Below, piece after piece: positions 1 to 7,845 of a stretch of 19,745 nt of DNA. The notes under the pieces are model-generated. The model did no database searches. It saw only the letters and a list, made by a program, of their open reading frames with translations, and had not been told where the DNA came from. The DNA is taken from assembly GCA_002376965.1 (NCBI GenBank), contig DFOV01000142.1, forward strand, positions 2,698 to 22,442, written 5' to 3'. Source of the stretch: Gammaproteobacteria bacterium UBA3532. GTDB taxonomy: Bacteria; Pseudomonadota; Gammaproteobacteria; Enterobacterales; UBA3532. Made by a program: the position numbers and the translations under genes. How positions within the stretch are numbered: position 1 is the first letter of the stretch; the number at the start of each line of letters is the position of its first letter.

Positions 1-142
1 AAACCCCACTCGGAGCAAGACCAAGTAGGAACTCACTAGGCGTGACCCGCGCTGAGTTCGGGTAGGTTGCTACAGGGGTACGGCGACGTACTTCGCAGAT
101 GAATGACTGTTCTCGACAGAACCCGGCTTACAGGCTGACATT
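1..142 (+). ncRNA. rnpB: RNase P RNA (type A), 3' part
   Basis: This is the 3' end of the catalytic RNA of ribonuclease P, which removes 5' leaders from pre-tRNAs. The 5' part lies outside the window. Recognisable conserved pieces are the CGGAGCAAGACCAAGTAGG block (11-29), GGGTAGGTTGC (60-70), the universally conserved AGATGAATGACTG block (98-110), and ACAGAACCCGGCTTA (117-131), which contains the 3' strand of the conserved core helix. These match the E. coli RNA, as I remember it, base for base over long stretches. The mature 3' end is estimated near 140 from the E. coli layout and could be a few bases off. Its position before mraZ matches Pseudomonas. Confidence 0.95.
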
Positions 143-453
143 TTCATTTCCTTTTTTCTGCCCTGTCCATTTATCGAACAAAATAAAATTTTTATCTAAT
201 AGTTATAAAAAAACTTAAATTAATTTTTTTTATAACTATTAGCAAAAAGAGTACCTGAAAATTCTACGATCTGCCTTTTTAGGCTACATGTAAACGCCTA
301 ATATTTAAGTGCTTATCCCACACGGTTAAAAATCCCCCCTGGTTAACACCTATACACCCCACTTTGAACCACTCGCGCATCAGGCTATCAAGTAATAGCT
401 AACATTATGATATTTATAAATAAAAAATCTATTGGTTGCATTTATGCTGCAGC
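143..453. other. AT-rich intergenic region between rnpB and the mraZ promoter
   Basis: This stretch has no ORF that looks like a gene. It begins with a T-rich tail after rnpB (143-158). It then holds an 18-bp perfect inverted repeat (196-242), a small TTAGGC/GCCTAA inverted repeat with an 11-nt loop (279-301), and a 12-bp perfect palindrome TATTTATAAATA (411-422). Two adjoining palindromes (438-453) lie just before the -35 box of the mraZ promoter. The 411-432 tract is almost pure A/T. Nothing else recognisable is seen in 302-400. Confidence 0.6.
196..242. repeat. 18-bp perfect AT-rich inverted repeat (possible stem-loop)
   Basis: The arms CTAATAGTTATAAAAAAA (196-213) and its exact reverse complement (225-242) flank an 11-nt loop. 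Only 3 of the 18 pairs are G:C, so this is not a standard GC-rich intrinsic terminator. However, the A7/T7 tracts next to the loop could make a transcript pause in either direction. It lies about 55 bases past the rnpB end and 210 bases before the mraZ promoter. It could serve as a transcript 3'-end structure for rnpB or as a protein-binding or cruciform site. The symmetry is directly visible and the role is unknown. Confidence 0.6.
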
Positions 454-482
454 TTGACATAGGGGGGACGAGTTCCTATAGT
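454..482 (+). promoter_or_regulatory. sigma-70 promoter of the mraZ/dcw operon
   Basis: A perfect -35 box TTGACA (454-459) and a -10 box TATAGT (477-482, 5 of 6 consensus) are separated by exactly 17 bp. The predicted transcription start is about 488-490, leaving a leader of about 83 nt before the mraZ GTG. It corresponds in position to the E. coli Pmra promoter. The GTGG repeats start right at the predicted transcription start, as expected for repression by MraZ. Confidence 0.85.
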
Positions 483-490
483 GTACCGGT

Positions 491-539
491 GTGGGGAAGA
501 GTGGTAGAAAGTGGATCAGTAGCCCATCATGGTGGATCA
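491..539 (+). promoter_or_regulatory. MraZ operator: direct GTGG repeats at 10-bp spacing
   Basis: GTGGG (491-495), GTGGT (501-505) and GTGGA (511-515) are spaced exactly 10 bp apart, one helical turn. MraZ binds arrays of TGGGN-like 5-mers separated by 5-nt spacers near its own promoter in E. coli and relatives. A further copy, GTGGATCA (532-539), repeats the octamer at 511-518 with a 21-bp shift, so a fourth contact is possible. The array sits at the predicted transcript start, between the promoter and mraZ, which implies autorepression. Confidence 0.8.
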
Positions 540-560
540 TTTTCCATGCTTTAACAAGCT

Positions 561-574
561 AGGTGCGATTGGTG
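561..574 (+). promoter_or_regulatory. Ribosome binding site that sets the mraZ start
   Basis: AGGTG (561-565) lies 6 nt before the GTG at 572-574. An earlier in-frame GTG at 563 is inside this Shine-Dalgarno sequence and has no such site of its own. The protein from 572 begins MFRGA, the usual N-terminus of MraZ. The start is therefore placed at 572. Confidence 0.8.
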
Positions 575-1027
575 TTTCGGGGAGCAAGTGCAATAACGGT
601 AGATGCAAAAGGGCGCATGGCTATGCCTGCTCGCTACCGTACCTGCTTGTCTGAAAATTGTGATGGTCAGCTCATCGCTACGATCGATAGCCGGCAAGCC
701 TGTTTGCTTCTCTACCCATTAAACGAGTGGGAAATCATTGAGCGAAAGCTCTCCCAACTGTCGGATATGGTTCCTGCAGAGCGGGCACTTAAACGCTTGC
801 TTATAGGGCATGCTCACGAGTGTGATATGGATAAAAATGGGCGCTTGCTTATTCCTTCGCTGCTGCGTGATTATGCGGCGTTGGAAAAGAACGTCATGTT
901 AGTCGGGCAGTTCAACAAGTTTGAAATTTGGAGTGACATAGCGTGGAATGCTCAGATCCAGCAAGACCTGCAGCTCAATATGGGGGCAGAAGCCGATTCA
1001 CCGAGATTGTCGGAGCTGTCACTATGA
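572..1027 (+). CDS. mraZ: Transcriptional regulator MraZ
   Basis: MraZ is a DNA-binding protein of the SpoVT/AbrB fold that forms a ring-shaped oligomer and represses the dcw operon. The product is 151 residues, against 152 in E. coli. It holds two tandem AbrB-like halves, each marked by a DxxGR motif: D11-A-K-G-R15 followed by MAMPARYR, and D87-K-N-G-R91 followed by LLIPSLLR. The GTG start at 572 is preferred over GTG 563 because the protein then begins MFRGA and has a well-spaced AGGTG. It is the first gene after the promoter and MraZ-box array. Its stop overlaps the rsmH start (ATGA, 1024-1027), so the two are likely coupled in translation. Identification is firm from the family motifs and position. 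Confidence 0.95.
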   Translation: MFRGASAITVDAKGRMAMPARYRTCLSENCDGQLIATIDSRQACLLLYPLNEWEIIERKLSQLSDMVPAERALKRLLIGHAHECDMDKNGRLLIPSLLRDYAALEKNVMLVGQFNKFEIWSDIAWNAQIQQDLQLNMGAEADSPRLSELSL

Positions 1028-1944
1028 TTGAACATGTCAGTGTTTTGCTTCATGAGTCTATTGATGGCCTGGCTATTCAACCGGATCAGATATACATGGA
1101 CGGTACCTTTGGTCGAGGAGGACACAGCGCCAAAATTTTGGAGCAGCTGGGTGCTAGCGGACAACTGCTTGCCATCGATAAAGACCCTCGAGCTATTGAG
1201 GCTGCTGCTCGCTATCAAAACGATAAACGTTTTTCTATTCATCACGATTCGTTTTCTAATTTAGAGACTATAGCCGATAGCTTGGGATTGCGTGGCAAGG
1301 TGAGCGGTATTCTGCTTGACCTGGGGGTTTCTTCGCCGCAATTGGATAATGCTGAACGAGGATTCAGCTTTATGCATGATGGCCCATTGGATATGCGGAT
1401 GAATACCTCTATGGGTATTACTGCGTCTGAGTGGTTAGCAAGCGCTGACAAACAGGATATAGCCTGGGTCTTGAAAAACTATGGTGAAGAGCGCTTTGCT
1501 AATAAAATAGCATCCTTCATAGTAAGTGAGCGCCAACTATCATCGATAGATACGACCAAAAAGCTCGCAAACTTGATTGCTAAGGCAGTTCCGTTCAGAG
1601 AAAAGCACAAGCATCCAGCGACTAGAAGTTTTCAAGCGATTCGCATTTTTATAAATGACGAGCTGGGTGATATCGAAAAGGCACTTGCTGGTGCCTTGAA
1701 CGTTTTAGCTCCTGGAGGACGATTGGCTGTAATCAGTTTTCATTCTCTTGAAGATCGAATAGTTAAACAGTTTATGAAGCGACAAGCGCAAGGGAAGCCG
1801 GTGCCTAGAGGTCTGCCGGTGCGTGATGTAGATAAGGATGTCAATATGCGATTGATTGGTAAGGCCATCAAGCCTTCATCTCATGAAGTTGAGGCTAACC
1901 CTCGGTCGCGAAGCGCTGTCCTACGCATTGCGGAGAAAATTTAA
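1024..1944 (+). CDS. rsmH: 16S rRNA (cytosine(1402)-N(4))-methyltransferase RsmH
   Basis: RsmH (formerly MraW) methylates N4 of C1402 in 16S rRNA using S-adenosylmethionine, tuning the ribosomal P site. The product is 306 residues, close to E. coli's 313. Visible motifs are the SAM-binding [10 protein letters not shown] (26-35), AIDKDP near 50, [10 protein letters not shown] near 100, [18 protein letters not shown] near 200, and [11 protein letters not shown] near 240. An open frame extends upstream to 943, but that part lies within mraZ. ATG 1024 has GGAG at 1012-1015 with an 8-nt gap and gives the family N-terminus [11 protein letters not shown]. It overlaps mraZ by 4 nt and ftsL by 1 nt. 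Confidence 0.96.
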   Translation: MIEHVSVLLHESIDGLAIQPDQIYMDGTFGRGGHSAKILEQLGASGQLLAIDKDPRAIEAAARYQNDKRFSIHHDSFSNLETIADSLGLRGKVSGILLDLGVSSPQLDNAERGFSFMHDGPLDMRMNTSMGITASEWLASADKQDIAWVLKNYGEERFANKIASFIVSERQLSSIDTTKKLANLIAKAVPFREKHKHPATRSFQAIRIFINDELGDIEKALAGALNVLAPGGRLAVISFHSLEDRIVKQFMKRQAQGKPVPRGLPVRDVDKDVNMRLIGKAIKPSSHEVEANPRSRSAVLRIAEKI

Positions 1945-2270
1945 TGAACGTCATGATGAAAGTTAAACAACAGGCAGAATTGAGCCACTTGATCGCAAGG
2001 GATTGGTGGCAGGGTGGTCTATTAGCGCTGTTGATTTTTGCGGTATTTGCTAGCGCGTTTGGCGTAGTTTATTCGTCCCATGTTAAGCGTCACCTGAGTG
2101 CTGAATATGAATCTTTATTACAGCAGCAGGATAAATTAGACAACCAGTGGCGCAATGCAAAGTTAGAAATCAGCGCATTGGCATCTCATGCCCGAATCGA
2201 GCGTATTGCTAAAGCTCAACTAGATATGTCACAGGTTGAGCCAGACTATCAGGTGGTTGTCGTACAGTGA
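1944..2270 (+). CDS. ftsL: Cell division protein FtsL
   Basis: FtsL is a small bitopic membrane protein that joins FtsB and FtsQ and activates FtsW-FtsI at the septum. The product is 108 residues, with a short cytoplasmic N-terminus, one membrane segment at about 25-44, a periplasmic heptad-like coiled coil at about 45-80, and the conserved RIERIAKAQLDM region at 84-95. The start shares one base with the rsmH stop (TAATG) and has GGAG 8 nt upstream. Met4 or Met5 could also initiate. The C-terminus overlaps ftsI by 4 nt. Sequence conservation in FtsL is low, so the call rests on topology, size, the C-terminal motif and locus. Confidence 0.92.
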   Translation: MNVMMKVKQQAELSHLIARDWWQGGLLALLIFAVFASAFGVVYSSHVKRHLSAEYESLLQQQDKLDNQWRNAKLEISALASHARIERIAKAQLDMSQVEPDYQVVVVQ

Positions 2271-4021
2271 CCGCCAATACCGACACGCCTGCCACGCAAC
2301 CCGTTATTGCGTGGCGTTTTTATTTTGTGCTGGCCGCCCTGCTATTATTGCTGGGTGGCTTAGTCGTGCGTGCCGGATACATACAAGTTTATGAAAAGCA
2401 ATTTTTGCAGTTCCAGGGAGATCTTCGAACCGTCCGAACCACTGAGTTACATGCTCAGCGCGGTGACATTTATGATCGCAATGGCGAACCTTTGGCTGTT
2501 TCAATTCCCGTCCAGGCCCTTTGGGTTGACCCAAAAGTATTTCTGGAAGATCCGTCGATTCGTAACTCACACCAATGGTTGCGTTTATGTCAGATCATCG
2601 GTCGAAAACCTGCTGACTTATACCACAGCATCGCGGCGAAAGCTGGTAAGCGATTTGAGTATATTCAACGACAATTAACCCCCAATCAAATAAACCGTTT
2701 GCATAGCATCGATATTCCAGGAATTGACCTACTGGCAGAATCGAAGCGTTACTACCCTACAGCCGAGGTGACTTCTCACGTGTTAGGGTTCACTAACATT
2801 GATGATGTTGGTCAGGAAGGGCTCGAAATGGCTTTTAACCAATGGTTAAGCAGCCAGGACGGAAAGCGGCAGATTATTCGCGATCGTTTTGGTCGTGCTA
2901 TTGATGAACCTGAAACCTTACAAGCAATGCAGCCCGGCAAGCCGCTATATCTGACGATTGATAAGAAATTACAATACGCCGCTTATCGTGAATTAAAGCA
3001 AGCGGTTATGACTCATCAAGCAACGTCAGGCTCTGCCGTTTTATTAGACATTGAGTCTGGCGATATTCTAGCCATGGTAAATCAACCTACCTTTAATCCC
3101 AATGATACCGAGCAGCGCCACAGCTATCGCTATCGCAATCGGGCAATGACTGATTTGGTTGAGCCAGGGTCGACAGTTAAGCCCCTTGTAATGGCCGCAG
3201 CATTGGAGTCAGGTCGATACCACATGGGTGATCACATCGATACCTCTCCTGGGCATTATACCTTGGGTGGCCGAACGGTACGCGACCCTGTTAATTATGG
3301 TGAGATGGATTTGACCGGCATTATTCGTAAATCGAGTAATGTCGGCATTTCGCGAATTGCTCTATCGCTGGAAAATAACGAAATTATTAATACTTTGTTT
3401 AAACTTGGCTTTGGGGCCGACAGTGGTACAGGGTTTCCTGGAGAAAACACGGGAAAAATCGCTGCCCGTCGCCGCTGGTCTGAATTTGAAGTTGCAACCC
3501 TCTCATTTGGCTACGGCATTATGGCAACCCCAACTCAGCTTGCACGGGCCTATGCCATTTTAGGTAGTGGTGGTGTACATAAGCCACTCGCACTGATAAA
3601 AAGAGATAAGGTGCCATCAGGGCAGTCGGTTATTTCTGAGTCGACAGCGCGCTCTGTTGTTTCCATGATGCAATCAGTTACCGAATCGGGCGGAACCGCT
3701 TTGCAAGCTGCAATCCCCGGATATACCGTAGCTGGAAAAACGGGTACAGCCAGAAAAGCTGTTCGAGGCGGTTATGGTGATGATTATGTGGCTATTTTTG
3801 TTGGTGTGGCTCCCGCATCGGCTCCGCGATTTTCATTAGTTGTTATGGTTGATGAGCCAAAAGGCGAGAAATACTACGGTGGCGATGTTGCAGCGCCAGT
3901 TTTTAGCCGTGTGATGCATCAGGCGTTGATGGAATACAATATTGCGCCAGATAAAGCGCATCACCCTGAAGAGCTGGCTCATAGCGAGGTTGTTCTGCCC
4001 GAGAGTGGAGGTAAGTTATGA
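2267..4021 (+). CDS. ftsI: Septal peptidoglycan transpeptidase FtsI (PBP3)
   Basis: FtsI is the class B penicillin-binding protein that cross-links new septal peptidoglycan in partnership with FtsW. The product is 584 residues (E. coli 588). It has one N-terminal membrane anchor (about 17-35), the class B dimerisation domain including RGDIYDRNG (65-73), and a transpeptidase domain. The catalytic motifs are all present: S302-T-V-K305 with the acylated serine, S356-S-N358, and K491-T-G493. The GTG start (2267) overlaps the ftsL stop as GTGA, with AGGTGG upstream at 2251-2256. The stop overlaps the murF start by 4 nt (ATGA), leaving no room for murE, which normally follows ftsI. Confidence 0.97.
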   Translation: MTANTDTPATQPVIAWRFYFVLAALLLLLGGLVVRAGYIQVYEKQFLQFQGDLRTVRTTELHAQRGDIYDRNGEPLAVSIPVQALWVDPKVFLEDPSIRNSHQWLRLCQIIGRKPADLYHSIAAKAGKRFEYIQRQLTPNQINRLHSIDIPGIDLLAESKRYYPTAEVTSHVLGFTNIDDVGQEGLEMAFNQWLSSQDGKRQIIRDRFGRAIDEPETLQAMQPGKPLYLTIDKKLQYAAYRELKQAVMTHQATSGSAVLLDIESGDILAMVNQPTFNPNDTEQRHSYRYRNRAMTDLVEPGSTVKPLVMAAALESGRYHMGDHIDTSPGHYTLGGRTVRDPVNYGEMDLTGIIRKSSNVGISRIALSLENNEIINTLFKLGFGADSGTGFPGENTGKIAARRRWSEFEVATLSFGYGIMATPTQLARAYAILGSGGVHKPLALIKRDKVPSGQSVISESTARSVVSMMQSVTESGGTALQAAIPGYTVAGKTGTARKAVRGGYGDDYVAIFVGVAPASAPRFSLVVMVDEPKGEKYYGGDVAAPVFSRVMHQALMEYNIAPDKAHHPEELAHSEVVLPESGGKL

Positions 4022-5397
4022 TTGAATTGCAGCTGTCTCAAATTGCTGGTGCATTAGAGGGGCAACTCGTCGGACAGGACTGCCGCATTCATCGAGTTAG
4101 TACGGATACACGAAGCATTATTGCTGGTGATCTCTATGTTGCATTAAAAGGGCATAGATTTGATGGCCATCAATTCATCGACGATGCTTTGGCAAAAGGG
4201 GCTGTGGCTGTTGTTGTTTCAGAAAATATTGAAGTGGCTTGCCCAAAAATTATCGTGGATAACACCACGTCTGCCCTTGGCAAAATAGGTGCTTTTGTTC
4301 GCCAGGTTTGGGGCGGAAAAATTGTTGGTATTACTGGTAGCAGCGGCAAAACTACCGTTCGCCAATTAACTCAGGCTATTTTTGAGCACGTAGCGCCAAC
4401 GCTGGCGACACAAGGCAATTTTAATAACGAAATCGGTGTACCGCTCACACTGCTGCGTCTCGAACGTCAACACCAGTATGGTGTGATTGAGATGGGCGCT
4501 AATCACATGGGAGAAATTGAGTATTCTACCCAGTTGGTTAAACCCGATGTTGCCATGATTACTAATGTGGCGGCTGCCCATCTTGAAGGGTTTGGCTCGG
4601 TGCACAATGTCGCTCGCGCTAAAGCGGAAATTTATGATGGCATCGCAGAGCATGGTACGGCAATCGTTAACTCTGATAGTTCGTTTGCAAATTATTGGAA
4701 GGATTTTTTACGCGATATGCCGGTTAAGTTGATGACTTTTGGTATAGAGCGCGAAAGTGATGTTTATGCTCGAAACATTAAACGTACTGAGGAAGGCTTT
4801 CCCTTTTTTGAGTTTTGCTATCAAGACATGGCACTCGGAATAACCGTTCCTTTGCCCGGCGAACACAACGTGTATAATGCGCTAGCCGCGGGAGCTGCTG
4901 CATTAGCGTCAGGTATTTCAATGGCTCAAATCCAGGAAGGGCTGAGCAATGTGCAGCCTGTGGAAGGGCGTGTCAATATTCGTCGGGGCGTAAAGGGTTG
5001 TCGTATAATCGACGATTCATACAACGCCAATATCGGATCGGTTACTGCGGCGATCAAACTGCTGGCTTCTTATCCGGATAAACGTATTTTAGTGTTGGGA
5101 GACATGGCTGAACTGGGCAACAAGTGTCGCCACTACCATCAGCTGGTTGGTGAAATGGCAAAGGATGCTGGACTGAATGAGCTCTACACTTTGGGCGAGC
5201 TAAGTCAGTTTACCTCAATGAGCTTTGGAAACAATGCTCGCCATTTCAGCCATTTGGAACCTTTGTTGGTACATTTGAATACGCGACTGGATAAAAACAC
5301 CACATTATTAGTCAAAGGCTCGCGCAGCGCTCGAACAGAGCGTGTTGTCGAGGCATTAATGGATGCGTCACAAGCTCCAGAAGTTATAGAGGGATAA
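4018..5397 (+). CDS. murF: UDP-MurNAc-tripeptide--D-Ala-D-Ala ligase MurF
   Basis: MurF adds the D-Ala-D-Ala dipeptide made by Ddl to UDP-MurNAc-tripeptide in the cytoplasm, using ATP. The product is 459 residues (E. coli 452). It contains the N-terminal substrate domain with [18 protein letters not shown] (28-45), the ATP-binding loop GSSGKTT (107-113), the [13 protein letters not shown] block (134-146), [10 protein letters not shown] (158-167), and the late DDSYNAN motif of MurF. These details, especially GSSGKT and NNEIG, distinguish it from MurE, and the length excludes a MurE-MurF fusion. GGAGG (4007-4011) lies 6 nt before the ATG, inside the end of ftsI. It takes the place after ftsI that murE usually holds. 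Confidence 0.96.
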   Translation: MIELQLSQIAGALEGQLVGQDCRIHRVSTDTRSIIAGDLYVALKGHRFDGHQFIDDALAKGAVAVVVSENIEVACPKIIVDNTTSALGKIGAFVRQVWGGKIVGITGSSGKTTVRQLTQAIFEHVAPTLATQGNFNNEIGVPLTLLRLERQHQYGVIEMGANHMGEIEYSTQLVKPDVAMITNVAAAHLEGFGSVHNVARAKAEIYDGIAEHGTAIVNSDSSFANYWKDFLRDMPVKLMTFGIERESDVYARNIKRTEEGFPFFEFCYQDMALGITVPLPGEHNVYNALAAGAAALASGISMAQIQEGLSNVQPVEGRVNIRRGVKGCRIIDDSYNANIGSVTAAIKLLASYPDKRILVLGDMAELGNKCRHYHQLVGEMAKDAGLNELYTLGELSQFTSMSFGNNARHFSHLEPLLVHLNTRLDKNTTLLVKGSRSARTERVVEALMDASQAPEVIEG

Positions 5398-5399
5398 GC

Positions 5400-6482
5400 A
5401 TGTTATTGTGGTTGGCTGATTACTTAAGTCAGTTTCATAGTGGTTTCGGTGTGGTTAACTACCTGACCCTTCGCGCAATATTGAGTATTTTAACCGCGCT
5501 TGGTATGTCGTTGGTGCTGGGGCCTAAGTTGATTCGACGCCTTGCGGAGAACCAGATAGGTCAAACCGTTCGCGATGATGGCCCACAGTCGCATTTAAGT
5601 AAGTCTGGCACACCAACCATGGGTGGCGCGTTGATTTTGACGGCGATTGGGGTCACCACTTTATTATGGGGTGATTTAAGTAACAAGTATGTCTGGGCTG
5701 TGCTGCTAACGACACTGGGATTTGGGGTAATTGGCTGGGCTGATGATTACATTAAGCTGATCCGAAAAGATCCTCGTGGTTTGATTGCTCGCTGGAAGTA
5801 CCTGTGGCAATCAGTTATTGGTTTGGGCGTTTCCATTTTTCTCTACAGTACGGCGCAAATTCCGGCCGAAACACAACTCATTGTGCCATTTTTCAAAAAT
5901 ATTCTTATCGACCTGGGGCCTTTTTATATTCTGCTGACGTACTTCGTTATTGTTGGCACCAGTAATGCGGTTAATTTAACCGACGGTTTAGATGGGCTGG
6001 CTATCATGCCAACGGTTATGGTTGCCGGAGCTTTGATTATTTTCGCCTATCTGACCGGAAACAGTAAATTTGCTGATTATTTGCAAATTCCTTATGTGCC
6101 TATGGCCGCTGAACTAGTGATTTTTTGTGGGGCTATCGTTGGTGCGGGTCTGGGATTTTTATGGTTTAACACCTATCCGGCTCAGGTATTTATGGGGGAT
6201 GTTGGTGCTCTTGCACTAGGGGCTGCACTTGGCATTGTCGCTGTTTTGGTTCGTCAGGAGTTGGTCTTAGTTATTATGGGCGGTGTTTTTGTAATGGAAA
6301 CCGTCTCGGTAATTTTGCAGGTTGGTTCCTTTAAATTGACGGGGCGCCGAATATTCAATATGGCTCCCATTCATCATCACTTTGAATTGAAAGGTTGGCC
6401 AGAGCCTCGCGTCATTGTGCGGTTTTGGATTATCACCGTGGTATTGGTGCTCATTGGTTTGGCTACACTGAAGATCAGATAA
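5400..6482 (+). CDS. mraY: Phospho-N-acetylmuramoyl-pentapeptide-transferase MraY
   Basis: MraY is an integral membrane enzyme that transfers phospho-MurNAc-pentapeptide from UDP to undecaprenyl phosphate to form lipid I. The product is 360 residues, the same length as in E. coli, and has multiple hydrophobic segments. Key residues visible are SGTPTMGG (69-76), the D115-D116 pair in ADDYIKL, the D195/D198 region in NLTDGLDG, D267 in VFMGDVGA, and the HHH cluster (325-327) in [13 protein letters not shown]. The AGAGGG site (5388-5393) is 6 nt before the start, and the gap after murF is 2 nt. Confidence 0.97.
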   Translation: MLLWLADYLSQFHSGFGVVNYLTLRAILSILTALGMSLVLGPKLIRRLAENQIGQTVRDDGPQSHLSKSGTPTMGGALILTAIGVTTLLWGDLSNKYVWAVLLTTLGFGVIGWADDYIKLIRKDPRGLIARWKYLWQSVIGLGVSIFLYSTAQIPAETQLIVPFFKNILIDLGPFYILLTYFVIVGTSNAVNLTDGLDGLAIMPTVMVAGALIIFAYLTGNSKFADYLQIPYVPMAAELVIFCGAIVGAGLGFLWFNTYPAQVFMGDVGALALGAALGIVAVLVRQELVLVIMGGVFVMETVSVILQVGSFKLTGRRIFNMAPIHHHFELKGWPEPRVIVRFWIITVVLVLIGLATLKIR

Positions 6483-6483
6483 T

Positions 6484-7845
6484 ATGCACGTTATTGTTGG
6501 CACAGGTAAAACAGGTCTTTCCGTCGCACGCTTTCTGGCGCGCAGCGGCATTGACTTTGTGCTATTTGATACGCGCGATGAGCCGCCTGCGAAAAATGAA
6601 CTGCTGCTGACATATGGTGTGGATAAGTGTTTGTTCGGCGCCAGTCAAGTTGGCATTTTAAATGATGCCGATGTGGTAGTCGTTAGCCCTGGTATTGACT
6701 TACGCGATGAAATATTCAGTGGTCAAGATACATCAGCCGCTCACTGGGTGAGTGATATCGACCTATTTGTTGCTGAGAATAACAAGTTTGTTGCTGAGAA
6801 TAACAAGCTGTCCTCCGATACTGCCCGGCCAGTTGTTGGCATCACTGGCTCCAATGGTAAATCGACAGTGACGACCCTGGTAGGTGAGCTACTCGCTGCG
6901 GCAGGCCTAAAAGTGGCGGTTGGCGGGAACATAGGAATACCTGTGCTCGATCTGTTAGAGCAACCTTTTGACGTTGCTGTGCTGGAATTATCGAGCTTTC
7001 AGTTGGATATCACTCGTAATTTGCCGCTTCGTGTTGCGACCATTCTAAATGTTACTGAAGACCACATGGATCGTTATCCCTCCATGCAGGCTTACCGCTC
7101 AAGCAAGCAACGCATCTATCAACAAGCTGCGCAGGTTGTTATTAATGCGGATGATCAAGCGACAAATACCGAGCATGCTCTGAAGATTAGCTATGGCCAT
7201 GACCCTCGCCTTGATTGGTTTATTGAAAGCGATTCAGCTACGACAATTATCTGCGGGCGTGGGTATAAGCTGGATACTGGCAAGCTGCATGTCAAGGGAG
7301 TGCACAATTGGTCTAATGTTATGGCTGCACTGGCGATTTGTCAGGCCCTGGATATTGACCTTCATCATATCGAACAATCACTCCTAGGGTTTACTGGCCT
7401 GTCTCATCGCTGTCAGTGGGTGGCCAATGTATGTGACATGGATTGGCTAAACGACTCCAAGGCCACTAACCCAGGTGCGACTTTAGCTGCTATTTCAGGT
7501 TTGGCGGGAAGCTACTCGAATAAGGCAATTCTCATTGCCGGTGGTGATAGTAAAGGCGCGGAGCTTAGCGTTATGGCGCCTGCTTTGGCTGAGCATGTTG
7601 GGCATCTCATTGTTTTTGGGCGAGATGCTCATCGCTTGGCAGCGATTTGTCCAGACTCTGTTGAGCTATCGATGGTAAATGATCTTGATGAGGCGGTTAG
7701 GCTGGCAGCAGCCAGGCCGTTGCCTAGTGGGTATGTCTTGCTATCTCCCGCCTGCGCCAGCTTGGATATGTATCCTGGTTTCGAGGCCCGTGGACAACAT
7801 TTTATTAAGCTCGTTCAGGAGGTGGTTCATGCAGCTCATGCATAG
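6484..7845 (+). CDS. murD: UDP-MurNAc-L-alanine--D-glutamate ligase MurD
   Basis: MurD adds D-glutamate to UDP-MurNAc-L-Ala, the second step of the Mur ligase series. The product is 453 residues (E. coli 438). It shows an N-terminal Rossmann-like domain starting VIVGTGKTGLS, the ATP loop GSNGKST (122-128), LELSSFQLD, LNVTEDHMDRY and the NDSKATNPGAT motif. The linker before the ATP-binding domain carries an exact seven-residue tandem duplication, FVAENNK at 95-101 and 102-108. That linker is about 14 residues longer than in E. coli. The start follows the mraY stop by one base and lacks a strong Shine-Dalgarno, so translation probably depends on coupling. The end overlaps ftsW by 17 nt. Confidence 0.96.
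   Translation: MHVIVGTGKTGLSVARFLARSGIDFVLFDTRDEPPAKNELLLTYGVDKCLFGASQVGILNDADVVVVSPGIDLRDEIFSGQDTSAAHWVSDIDLFVAENNKFVAENNKLSSDTARPVVGITGSNGKSTVTTLVGELLAAAGLKVAVGGNIGIPVLDLLEQPFDVAVLELSSFQLDITRNLPLRVATILNVTEDHMDRYPSMQAYRSSKQRIYQQAAQVVINADDQATNTEHALKISYGHDPRLDWFIESDSATTIICGRGYKLDTGKLHVKGVHNWSNVMAALAICQALDIDLHHIEQSLLGFTGLSHRCQWVANVCDMDWLNDSKATNPGATLAAISGLAGSYSNKAILIAGGDSKGAELSVMAPALAEHVGHLIVFGRDAHRLAAICPDSVELSMVNDLDEAVRLAAARPLPSGYVLLSPACASLDMYPGFEARGQHFIKLVQEVVHAAHA
6766..6807 (+). repeat. 21-bp exact tandem duplication inside murD
   Basis: Bases 6766-6786 and 6787-6807 are identical, beginning TTTGTTGCTGAG and ending AATAACAAG. Each encodes FVAENNK in frame. Identity at every base, including third positions, points to a recent slippage or duplication event. 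It lies at the linker joining the N-terminal and central domains of MurD, a place likely to tolerate extra residues. Confidence 0.95.

Noticed and set aside
314..323. TTATCCCACA, resembling a DnaA box (TTATCCACA)
   Set aside because: It needs an inserted base to fit, is a single copy, and no origin features or dnaA-type genes are nearby.
943..1023. N-terminal extension of the RsmH frame upstream of 1024
   Set aside because: It overlaps mraZ in another frame and has no resemblance to the family. ATG 1024 has a good Shine-Dalgarno and gives the usual N-terminus.
4018..5397. Possibility that this ligase is MurE or a MurE-MurF fusion
   Set aside because: The motifs GSSGKTT, NNEIG and DSYNAN are those of MurF, and 459 residues leave room for only one ligase.
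7679..7828. 50-residue extension of the FtsW frame upstream of 7829
   Set aside because: It lies inside murD. AGGAGG placed 6 nt before ATG 7829 marks the real start.
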